DNA of 64,000 bases from Atherix ibis (taxonomy: Eukaryota; Arthropoda; Insecta; Diptera; Athericidae), in the NCBI GenBank assembly GCA_958298945.1, contig OY282605.1, positions 120,958,267-121,022,266 on the forward strand, written 5' to 3'. The position numbers and the translations under genes were made by a program. How positions within the stretch are numbered: position 1 is the stretch's first letter; every line of letters starts with the position of its first letter. Positions 21,960-31,789 of the stretch are shown here, piece by piece. The notes under the pieces were generated by a model, which saw only the letters and a list, made by a program, of their open reading frames with translations, was not told the DNA's origin and did not search any database.

Positions 21960-22870
21960 AAAATGGTGTATCAAGAGAGTTTAGGGAGACTTTTTGAAAT
22001 GTTTAGAAAGAAACGTTGAAATTTTTTTGCTTGGTAATCAGACGTTTTTTTATTTACAACTTACAGGATGGCGCAAAATGAACATTGTGGTTTGAATTCT
22101 TTATAACATTTTTATTCTAGCGATAATTTTAGGTGTTATGGCCTCGATTTTAATTGCGAATATTATTTTTTAATTTGACAGATGGTTTTTGGCTTATTAA
22201 CTTATACTTTTTTTTTAAATATTCAAAATGTAAATAGTTAGGAGCAGTTAAATCCAGAGAATGCAGACGCTTCAGTGCGAAATAATGTGTTCGCAAAAGA
22301 TATCATTTAACAAAACCATGATATGTGATGTGGCTATGTATTATTGGAAGCATATAATTGGTTGGTTTTCTACAGCTGGCCTTAAAAAATTTTCCAACAT
22401 CATCCGATACTGAGCACTATTGATAGAAACTCTAACACCGTCTTCATTTTCAAAGAAATATGCGCTAATAATCCTTTCAAAGAAATATGCCCCAATGACC
22501 AAACAGCACAGTTAAGTGGGACTAATTATCACTGGTGAACTACATTAGAATTATCCGTAGCCCATGTGCTCCAGTTTTCTTGTTTGCAAAGCCATTTAAT
22601 TGGAAATGGGCATCATTATTCGGAACCGAATAATCAAGACGGTGCTGACATCATCAGTTCTTGCACAAGCTAAACTTTAAATATGCATAATGTACCCAAA
22701 ATTCTCTGCAGTGACCTTCGGGATAGCCCAAGTTATATCGAACGACTCCTTATTGGTGCTTTTGGAATATCCTTTATACTCTCCTGTAAACGTTAAATAT
22801 TTTCATCCAAGTGCGTCGTACATCATCTTCCAGCACTAGAAATTTTCCTTACTATCCCCTTGTCATCGAA
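21960..22870 (-). pseudogene. Tc1/mariner-type transposase remnant (DD41D-type lineage)
   Basis: Read on the minus strand in several frames: DDAHFQLNGFANKKTGAHG (about 22,640-22,585) corresponds to the 'SDEAHFxLNGxVNxQN' first catalytic block. VIGAYFFE (about 22,495) and AYFFENEDGVRVSINSAQYR (about 22,465-22,405) are the 'IGPYFFExExGxxVTVNxxRY' block. MLENFLRPAVENQP follows, then CFQ-stop-YIATSHIMVLLN near 22,330 corresponds to 'WFQQDGATxHTA'. The word TTTCAAAGAAATATGC is tandemly duplicated at 22,448-22,493, repeating AYFFE. Same broad family as the element at 48.7 kb but clearly diverged from it. No ITR pair found. Confidence 0.65.
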
Positions 22871-23599
22871 AATTGTCACCTAAGGAGTTTATTCTCCGTC
22901 TTGAGGATCCTGAGTCAAAACAATGGACCGTTGTTTTGACTTAAGATCTTCAAGGCGAAGTTTAAGGATTATTTTAATCATTATTCGATTGTGTATTGTT
23001 CCATTAAAAAATTTCCCAAGTTATCTTTATAACTGAAATAAAATTTAAAAAAAGTAATTAAAATACAGAAGTTTTTAAGAATTTCAAAGCTTTTTAGGTT
23101 TTTTTTGGTCCATCATTAAACAAATTTTAAATTAAAAATTTTTTTTTAGACCAATACGATGAAGGAGTAAATCCTTATCCATGTTTTGCTCTACCTCAAA
23201 GTCTCTTTAAGTGGCATTGAGTATTATTTTGGGATGGTATGGGAGAAAATATGTCTGAAAGTGGATTATAATAAAAGGACAGGTGCAAGGAATATTCAAG
23301 TCACGTTGGATTATACTATCACGTACATAAAAAGAGGCACCTGTAATTTTGCAACGAATTTAGGGCTGCAGGAATTGGATAGAACAGGATTTGGAAGGCT
23401 TCGTTAAGCTTCACAGTTCCAGTCCATACATTCAGATCGATTTTTGCAATTTTAAAATTAAGAAAAAGGAGTTAATGACGTATGTTTAGTTTGTGGAAGT
23501 GATCAGATCATTGCTAGGACATTCATTTAAGAGATTTTCTGTTTTTTTAAAAATATTTTTGCAAGGTAATAGCCATAATTTTATACTTTTACTTTTATA
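22871..23599. other. No gene seen
   Basis: AT-rich sequence. A segment at about 23,330-23,420 is weakly similar to 30,280-30,370 (shared AATTGGATA, CTTCGTT/CTTTGTT, AGTCCATA/AGCCCGTA words in order), suggesting an old dispersed repeat. Confidence 0.35.
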
Positions 23600-24387
23600 T
23601 TGGATTGCCCAGAAAGTAATTTCGTTGTTTCCCAACAGACGACTTAATTGTATTTTTTCACAACCAACTTCACACTTAAACCGTATAATCATATATATTT
23701 TAACAGCTGACATGGCAAGGCTTGCTTGTGAACAAATTCGATTCGGCATACCATATTTTGCTTTTTTACTATAGAAAAGATAAAAATGCTGTTCTAGCAA
23801 GAAAAAAATTATCCAATGTGTATGGGGAAGATGTGTTAAATGAGCGGCAGTGCCATTGCTGGTTTGCAAAATTTCGATCCGGCAATTTTGATCTCGAAGA
23901 TGCACCACATTATGGAAGGCCAGTTGAAGCTGACGAAGACACAATAAACGTATTAATGGATGCAAACCGGCGAATAACAACTCGTGAGATCACTGTGAGA
24001 TTAAAATTATCGAATATGATCATTCATGATCATTTGAAATGGCTAGGTTTTATCTCAAAGCTCGAAAAAAGTTTGTACCGTTGCATTGACGTTTGTAATT
24101 TGCTTCTCAAACGCCAAAAAAATTATGCATTTTTGAAGTGTATCAACACTGGGAATGAGAAATGGGTTGTTTACAATAATGTTAAACACAAAAGATCCTG
24201 CAATAGAAATGATGAACCGGATCAAAGCATTTCGAAAGCCAATATTCAGCAAAAAAAGGTTATGCTATCTGTTTGGTGGGATTTCAAAGGAATCGTTCAT
24301 TTTGTCATCAGTTGGATAAATTCAATGATTCACTTAAAGAAAAAAGATAAATAAATAAACTATTGGGTTGTTCGGAAAGTAATTTCG
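23600..24387 (+). mobile_element. Mellifera-like mariner remnant with two direct 5' ITRs
   Basis: Starts with the ITR TTGGATTGCCCAGAAAGTAA at 23,600. The coding sequence breaks off at 24,354 and is followed at 24,361 by a second 5'-type ITR, ATTGGGTTGTTCGGAAAGTA, in the same orientation rather than inverted. The proper right end is therefore missing and the start of another copy, or a rearranged copy, follows. Confidence 0.8.
23712..24354 (+). pseudogene. Mellifera-like mariner transposase (N-terminal two thirds)
   Basis: The frame carries RKKLSNVYGEDVLNERQCHC and WFAKFRSGNFDLEDAPHYGR (first HTH and linker), then VEADEDTINVLMDANRRITT and the second HTH REITVRLKLSNMIIHDHLKW. The first catalytic motif reads TGNEKWVVYNNVKHKRSCN, with Asn in place of the catalytic Asp. 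VMLSVWWDFKGIVHFVI follows; then the frame runs into NSMIHLKKKDK and stops. The second and third catalytic Asp residues are absent. Confidence 0.88.
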
Positions 24388-25789
24388 TAATGAAAAAAAA
24401 AATTTAAATTGCCCTAGAATATTTTTGCTAATCAAAGTGGAAGTATAAAATTATGGCTAAGGGCAACAGTTTTCAATAAACTAATTAATAAGAAAGGAAA
24501 AAGACTTTGATAGTTTCATTAAAATAAATACTTCATTTTATATAAATAATCGCATTAACAAAAAAAATACCAAAATAAATAACTTTAATTTAAATACAAA
24601 AATTTACAAAACGAATTTTAATATAATATTTTTTGTTTGGACAATTACAATTTTTATTTATTAATAATTACTGCAAAATACAAAAAAAAAATATTATTTC
24701 TACTCAGATATGAATTATGAAAAGAGTAAAAATAAATTCAATATAATTTCTCAAAGAATAAAGCAAAAATAATGAAATCGTTAAATTTCATATTCTACTA
24801 AGTCGGTAGTACGGTGTGCGGTGGTATTGTTGCTGTTGGTGGGGCAGAATTACTGCAAGTCTGGTTAATCTTATAAAAAAATTTCTGCACAAAAACCCGA
24901 ATTGGGGTAATGCATTTGGTAGAAACCAAAGACAACAAACAATTTTGAAAATTAAGAATTCTAGAAGAAAATACACACTTTACCGGAGCTTCGAATTGGA
25001 TTCAAACCGTTGACATTGAAACTATATCTGTGTCTCGGTGTGCTCCAGAATTCTATGGCCTCGTTGTGGGTCGAATTTGCACTGAATACGAATGAGAAGA
25101 CGCCATTAATGTCCATGAACAATAAATCCAACAAGACATAATAAAATCAACCAGAGTTTATGATAATTTTTTGCTAGTATTTCATTCTTCTTACTAAAAA
25201 TCAAAATGTTTTTTCTTTTTAGCTAAGCAACATTTCCAAATAACAAACTAATTTCTACTATCTTTAGTAACAGATATTGTGAAATCTACAGTCATCATCA
25301 GACCATAAACTATTAAGATTAGTACTTCGTATATTATTTTATGATTTTTAAGCAGACAAATAAAGAGCAGCAGAAACATTTTTTTTAATGCTATTATTTA
25401 AATTCTTTCTGTACTCATTTTTACGTTTATTTGTTGGAATATTAAAAAGAAGCATTTCAAATTTTAATTCGAACGTGAAAGAATTTAAAATAATTTCATT
25501 TTGATCAACTCTTAAAAAGATGAAGATTTTTATTTACAAATTCCGATTATCACTCATCATTAAATATTTTTAAAAAACTATTGATTTGTCGAAAAAGTGT
25601 CATGACGCACTTTTGTAACAGACGCCGTTTGTTCATCTTTGAAAGTACTAAAATTATTCGCATCTATATTATTTTCTTTCCATTTAATAGCTGATCAGTT
25701 TAAGCTGATTCATTTTGTTTTTTTTCTTACAGATTTTACAATAAGTTGAAGATGGAAGATCAAACTTCGCATCTTTTCTTTATTTTATT
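24388..25789. other. No gene seen
   Basis: AT-rich; the part 24,780-25,130 is less AT-rich and contains a 66-codon open frame without recognisable motifs. Confidence 0.4.
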
Positions 25790-26440
25790 ATTTTACTTAC
25801 GTGAGCACGCGTAAAGCTTGTGAAAATTTGCTCTGCAAGAGACACACCTTGGATAACGATAAAATAAAAGAATGAATTGAGTCAAACCAGCGTTACACGA
25901 CGCGAGAGATTAAAGCAACATTGAACATTAATCATTCAAACGTTCACGACCACCTGAAGGAATTGGGATACATAAGCAACCTTGCTTTTTTGGTTACTCA
26001 TGCACTCAAAGAAGATCATTTGATATTTTGGCTCGTTAAACGTCAGGAAAACGATCCTTTTTTTAAGCAATTAATAACTGTTTATGAGAAGTAAATCGCT
26101 TATAGTAATGTGGTGCTCAAACGGTTTTGGTCCCAGCGTTATGATCCACCTCAAACGACATGAAAGCGCATATTCATAAAATGAAGATTATGCTCTCAAT
26201 GTGGTGGGATTTTAAAGGTGTTGTATTTTTTGACCTTCAACCAAAAAACCAAACAATCAATTCAAAATTGTTTTCTTGGCAATTCCACAGTTTGAACGAA
26301 TTCATCATCCAGAAATGTTCGGAGCTCGTTAATCGTAAGGAACTTGTGTTCCATTACGATCAGACTTCCACTTGCTTCGCTCTTTTCAAAACTCCTTCAA
26401 CTCAGATAAGACTGAAACCTTGTTCAATTCCTTGTCTCTA
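25790..26440 (+). pseudogene. Mellifera-like mariner transposase remnant 2
   Basis: Broken frames read LNINHSNVHDHLKELGYISN (second HTH, about 25,920-25,980), then HALKEDHL and KRQENDPFFKQLITVYEK. The first catalytic Asp is not kept: the GDEKW position reads VYEK followed by a stop. KMKIMLSMWWDFKGVVFFDL at 26,175-26,235, then QPKNQTINSK and LVNRKELVFHYDQTSTC (about 26,325-26,375) carry the second catalytic Asp. The end is lost. It is diverged from the copy at 23.7 kb and so a separate insertion. Confidence 0.82.
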
Positions 26441-26519
26441 AAGATAGGTTCTTCTATAAACGAGGAATTGTGAAGCTCGCTTACAGATAGCAAAAGATTA
26501 TCGAGCAAAACAGACCATA

Positions 26520-27389
26520 TACGAGGTCTGTTCAAAAAGCCACGCGAATTTTGTGTTTTTTTTTCAAAAATTATTTATTTATTCATAAATAGCTATTTTG
26601 TCCCCTTCGAAGTAATCCCCACCAGATATTATACACTTGCCCCAACGTTTTTTCCAATCCTCGAAGCACTTCAAAAAATCATAATCTCCTCAATCGTAGT
26701 GTAGCGTCGTCCTTTCATGGGGCTCTTCAGTTTCGGGAACAAGATATAAAACACAGGGGACCAGATCTGGGGAAAACGGTAGCTACGGTATTATTACTGC
26801 GTTGTTTTTGGCCAAAAATTCGTGCACAAGCAACAATGCGTAAGCAGGGGCGTTATCATGGTACAAAAGCCAATTTTTGTTCTTCCAAAAATCCGGGCGT
26901 TTCTGGCGGATTGCTTCCCGCAACTTGCGCATAACTTATAGGTAATATTCTTCATTGACCGTTCTACCCTGTGGTAAGAACTCATGATTAACCGCGCCCC
27001 TGCAATCGAAGAACACTGTAAGCAAAACCTTCACATTCGACCGAACTTGGCGAGCTTTTTTCGGTCTTGGCTCGTGCGGCAGCTTCCATTGGAATGGTTG
27101 AACTTTGGTTTCCACGTCATAACCATAAACTCATGTTTCGTCACCTGTTATGACTCTCTGGAGCAAATTTGGGTCATCGCGGACAGAGTTCAACAGCTCC
27201 TTAGCAATGTTAATGCGTTGCTGTTTTTGGTCAAAATTGAGCAAAAATCGAAGACGAGCCAAAACATGTGCAAGTTGTCAAAAATTAACTGAACATTCAA
27301 AATAGCTGAACTTGTCGATATAAGTGAGAAACATCAGTACCAACATAACACCACAAAAAAAATTATATACTTTTTGAGCAGACCTCGTA
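26520..27389 (-). mobile_element. MLE-A mariner copy 3 (deletion derivative)
   Basis: Ends TACGAGGTCTGTTCAAAAAG (26,520) and TTTTTGAGCAGACCTCGTA (to 27,389) are inverted, each with TA. Only 870 bp: the leader block ending GGCTCGTCTTCGATTTTTG is joined directly to the codons for LNFDQKQ near 27,240-27,255, removing the start codon and both HTH motifs. Copy 5 has the same joint. Confidence 0.92.
26580..27250 (-). pseudogene. MLE-A transposase C-terminal part (copy 3)
   Basis: Minus-strand frames give LNFDQKQQRINIAKELLNSV and RDDPNLLQRVITGDET (first catalytic Asp, near 27,140), then MEAAARAKTEKSSPS-like sequence in a shifted frame. HHDNAPAYALLLVHEFLAK (second Asp, near 26,850) and the C-terminal tail are present in pieces. 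The third-Asp region near 26,760 is disturbed. No HTH DNA-binding part is left, so this copy could only move with transposase from elsewhere. Confidence 0.82.
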
Positions 27390-27689
27390 TGTTCATTTTT
27401 TCTAATTTCTCATTGCGAATATTATTTAATTTTAGCTTCCATCTTAAGTACATAGATACGTACAAAAATGTTGGGGAATAAAACAAAATTTGAATGAACT
27501 AAGATCAGATGGATAAGGAGTCTAGGGAATAACAGGATCCTTTTTTTTCTAAAAAATTGTCTGCTATGTCCGATGTGATGCGAAACATTTTCTTACAGAG
27601 ACTTCCAACAAGCCTTAAATGTTAGCCAACGTTCTGACCAGTCAAGACCGTCATGCATTCTAAATTTTCATTGTTTCATTTAACTATGC
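27390..27689. other. No gene seen
   Basis: AT-rich spacer between MLE-A copy 3 and element X; the true left end of X is uncertain and may lie within it. Confidence 0.35.
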
Positions 27690-28109
27690 TCCGGCATCGG
27701 GATCTTAGGCATATAGCAGCTAATCATACCAATGATAGCCAGTGGCTAACAAGGGGCAATAGTATTTATCTGGCAGAGAATATCACATATTACCCACATG
27801 CGAATAATTTTACAAATGCAATTTCTTATGAATCTTCAATAAATGGCGTGGTGCAGAGACGAAAAGCCTAACAGTGCTTTGGTAAAATTCTGGTAGCGAT
27901 TTCTCCGGGAACTCGAACGGATGATCGCTCCGAATTCAGAGTAATCTCTTTTAAATTCAAACTCGGGGTCAGGGCCCCTGTATTCTTTGGAATGAACACT
28001 GAAGAATAATCTTCATCGATTTTCTTATTTCAATCTACCATTATCTGGCTGGTAGGTTAAAAGCGGAAAATCGTAAAAAAACAATTGTCTGACTCGACCC
28101 AATGGGCTT

Positions 28110-29821
28110 TTCGAATTCCAAATCGGCTTTCCGAATTCCAAAAACAATTGTCCGACTCGACCCAAAAAAAAAAATTTTCCGAATTCCAATTCGGATTCAG
28201 GAAGGGGAGATCGACCATCGACGCGTTGGAGCTCGTCACGAACATCGCAAAGAAAGCCATCTCAGGAAAGAGATGGAAAAGCGGTTCCAAAAAGTATTGC
28301 CTCATTGTCACCCTGGACATCAAGAATGCGTCTTAGAGGCTCTTGAGAACATGGGGGTGTCCTAATACCTACGGAGGAAGGTCAGATCATACTTCAGTGA
28401 CCAACTACTACACTACGAGACGGAGGATGGACCAGCGGAGTATGGGGTCATGGGAGGGGTACCTCAGTGCTCCGTTCTGAGGCCACTCTTGTGTAACGTC
28501 ATGTACGATGGCCTACTCCATCTAGAATTACCGCCGAACACAACACTCGTGGCTCTCGCGGACCACGTAGCAGTTGTCCTTGTAGCCAAACACCTGGAGG
28601 AACTGGAAGCCGCATTCTCCACCACCATCCGGAGGATAAGACAGTGGATGACATCGGTAGACCTGTCTCTGGCGGAAAATAAGACCGAGGCACTCCTTGT
28701 GAGTAGCCGGAAGAAAATGGAGCCCATCACCATAAGAGTAGGCTACCACGACATCCAGTTGCTACCCTATATCCGGTATCTAGGAGTGGTCTTGGATGCC
28801 AGACTCAACTACAAGGAGCACATCTCCAGCGTCAGCAGAAAGGCAACAGCAGTATAGGGCGCGCTTCCGCGGATAATGCCCAATATCGGAGGCTCCAGGC
28901 AAATCCGAAGGCGACTACTGGCAACTATAGTTACCTCCGTCCTACTATACGGAGCACCAGTGTGGGCGAAATTGCTAGAGTTAACAACATACCGCAAGAC
29001 AATGTCATCAGTCCAGCGGCTCTCAGTGATCGGAGTAGCGTCAGCATACCGATCGGTATCACACGATGCGGTCAACGTCGTGGCATCAGCCTACGCAAGA
29101 GAGCGTGAACGCCAACACCGTAGGAACAAGGAAAAGCGGCGAAAGATCCTCTGAGAAGAGGAGAGACCCGAGAGTCTTCGCCTCTGGCAAGAGAGATAGG
29201 ACAGCTCGACGAAGGGTCGGTGGACTCATTGGCTGATCCCAGATGTCACCAAATGGGTCACTCGCGTGCACGGGGAAGTCGGGTATTACGTCACCCAACT
29301 CTTGACTGGGCATGGATGCTTTCGGGCATACTTGCACAGATTCAAGAGAACTGACTCCCCAAACTGTCATCATTGCCGCGATGTGATCGAAGATGCAGAA
29401 ACACGTGCTCTTCCCATTTTCTACGAGGGGACAGGGCCAGATATGGAGAGAAATCTGGACCGTTCTATCAGTCCAGAAAACATAGTGGAGTGCATGCTGA
29501 AGAGCCAATCGGCTTGGAACAGAGTTGCAGAGTACGCGGAATCTTTAATCAAGGATCTCCACACAACGTACGAAGAATAGGCCGCGAGGCATCATAATAT
29601 CGGGACAGTAGTAATATCAAATAAGAATGCCCCGGCGATGTAGTATTTACAAAGAGTGTTGCCGGGGAACCATCGTTCCGGGAGCAAGGGTAGAGGTACA
29701 GGTAGCCTTTAGCGAGGTAAAAATCTAGCATAACTCGTCTGGCAGGTAGAAGGTCTTCTAAGCGAGTACCTTTTGAAGGGTTCCCCCTGTACCTCATTAA
29801 TCTAAACTTAAAAAAAAACCA
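28110..29821 (+). mobile_element. R1-clade retrotransposon, 5'-truncated, with target-site duplication
   Basis: Flanked by AATGGGCTT at 28,101-28,109 and 29,822-29,830. The right side ends in poly(A) (ACTTAAAAAAAAACC) after a roughly 240-bp 3' UTR. The left side begins with about 75 bp of scrambled sequence, including a second copy of the target flank AACAATTGTCCGACTCGACC (28,143-28,162), before RT coding sequence starts at about 28,185. It lies in element X, not in rDNA. Confidence 0.85.
28185..29580 (+). pseudogene. R1 reverse transcriptase and C-terminal region
   Basis: Begins EFQFGFRKGRSTIDALELV, as in the middle of the R1 RT domain. CLIVTLDIKNAS is the first-Asp motif. GGVPQCSVLRPLLCNVMYDG has decayed from 'GVPQGSVLGPxLWNxxYDG'. 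LVALADHVAVVLVAKHLEEL holds the active-site box as ALADH instead of FADD. SLAENKTEALLVSSRK and YLGVVLDARLNYKEHI are the thumb. MPNIGGSRQIRRRLLATIVT, LLYGAPVWAK and VQRLSVIGVASAYRSVS follow. WTHWLIPDVTKWVTRVHGEV, GHGCFRAYLHRFKRTDSPNC and HCRDVIEDAE form the R1 C-terminal Cys/His region. The end is at 29,578-29,580. Stops or frameshifts near 28,336, 28,857 and 29,155 break it. Confidence 0.9.
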
Positions 29822-29850
29822 AATGGGCTTAGGTACCTCTAAGAAAAAAA

Positions 29851-31789
29851 ACGCATACTTTTTAGATTTACTTCGAAAACTATTTCACTTATCACGTTCT
29901 TTAAGGTTGCGAAATTACCGAACGAGGTTGAAACGTTTATTACACATCTAGGAAGGACTAATGTCAAAGTTATGTGGAGGAAAATACTGCAGAAGACAGA
30001 ATTACATTAACTATTGTAAAATTAGAAGTAGGAGCAAGCATCCAATGAAAAGCTGGAGTATTGTTTTTTTTTTAAATTTTAAATATTTATCAAAAGCTAT
30101 GGCCATGTTTATTTGAGACGTAAATAATCAGTCCTGACTAACTGTATGAGGCGAAATAGTGGATTAGTCCTTAATAACAGGAAAAAAAGTGGAAGGGTAG
30201 TAGGGACTTAAATTTATTGTCACAAAATACTATGAAATTATTTAACCAATGTTTGATTGTGGATACAGAAAATTGTATTCATAATTTTACAAAGAATTCT
30301 CCATTGCAATAATTGGATACGAAGGGATATGGAACGCTTTGTTGAACCTTAAAATTCAAGCCCGTATGCCCATATAGGTCGAAGTAGCATTGTCTAAAAT
30401 ATCACCCTTTGCAATCTTATGGAATGGTGTTGCCATTAAGGAATATAGAAGCACATGGTTTATGATGCAGAGTAAATGTAACATGAACAGATTTTTGTTC
30501 ATACATCTTCATTCAACATTTTGTAAACTATTTTTGATGGGATAAAATAATGGACGTAGTTTTATAATATGGATAAACGGAAATGTAGAAAAGGTTGCAA
30601 AAAGGATTTTAAATTAATTTGGGATATCTTGTGTATAAATGTTACACAGAATTTTCTGAAACAGTATTAAAAATCCAAGAATTTTATGCAAAGATAATCC
30701 CAATGCCACACTCTATCGAATAAAATTGTAGTAGCCTAAAAATTTCATACTAAAAGCATAGTTAAATAAATTTTCCCAAGAGACTATGCTCCACTCTTAA
30801 AATTGGGCTACTATCTGGAATCAGAGTCAGAAAAAGTGTTCATAAACCATTTAAACGAATACAAGTAACTCTGAATATAATGACTTGGAGAAAAGTTCAC
30901 AATTAAGTATCTTAAAGTTCATCTTTTACATTTCAACAATTTACACAATAATTTATTTAAGAGTAAATTGTTATCCGAAATTATTTAATGTCAACAAAAA
31001 AAAGGCTGGAGACAAATTCAAAATGTTCTGCTCTCACTTGTTATTTTGGACAAACCATAAAAAATAATTTATTTGCTTTTAAAAACTTCATAAAAGAATA
31101 AAAATAAAAAAGGCTGGCAAATATTTAATTTTTTGCGGTTAAGAGGTGAAATTTGAATAAGTTTTTTTGTTGTTGAAATTTTTGATAGTGCTCGGATAGT
31201 AGAAAAAAATAAATAGACAAGAGACATTCCGTAATGAAAATTTCAAAAGGTGTTGAAAAATTGAATTTATTGTAGAAGAATTTGTTGTGCGAAAAAATAT
31301 TCCAAACAAAATAGTGTGTTTAGTTAGTTATGGAGATGGATTTAAATAAATCACGGCAATATTTTCTTGTCTTGTCTGGTTTTCTAGGTGCGTTAAGTGG
31401 ATCATCGCGTGTTATGCACGTAGTATCCACAGAAATGCAGATTAACATAAAAATTGTACAGAAAATGAGAGCAGAACGAATATTTTCTTAAAGGTGAATA
31501 GTTACGGATCTATAAGAAAATTTTGTGAACATGTTGGCAACGAATTCTTTTAGTAAAATTTTATGTTCTGTAATTTTCATCTAGTTTTTATTTATTTTAA
31601 TATAAAATAATATCATTTTATTATTATTTATTATTTACTAAAATTAATTGGATGTAATTAAAAAAATCCTAACTTCAAGAATTTGCTATCATTTTAAGTT
31701 ATTATCATTTTTCTTATATTTTTAGTTATTATCATTTTCCTTTTACTACCATAAAAATCTAAGCCTACTAATAATCCTTAATTTAAAGT
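29851..31789. other. AT-rich DNA, no gene seen
   Basis: AT-rich with one weakly repeated segment (30,280-30,370, see 23.3 kb). A word like GGTGTTGCCATTAAGGAA near 30,428 resembles the first line of the window. No gene evidence. Confidence 0.4.

Larger units (their letters stand above)
27690..29850 (+). mobile_element. Element X, copy 2, split by R1
   Basis: Similar to 5,386-6,044. Left part is 27,690-28,109 and right part 29,822-29,850, where TTAGGTACCTCTAAGAAAAA ends in poly(A). Contains a 72-codon frame (27,653-27,871) including NDSQWLTRGNSIYLAENITY; copy 1 in the matching frame reads NDGQWLRRGKSIYP, so the resemblance exists at the protein level too. This suggests a former coding region, but I cannot name it. 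Confidence 0.6.

Noticed and set aside
23486..23980. 164-codon ORF on the minus strand
   Set aside because: Antisense to the mellifera-like transposase and its leader; no motifs of its own.
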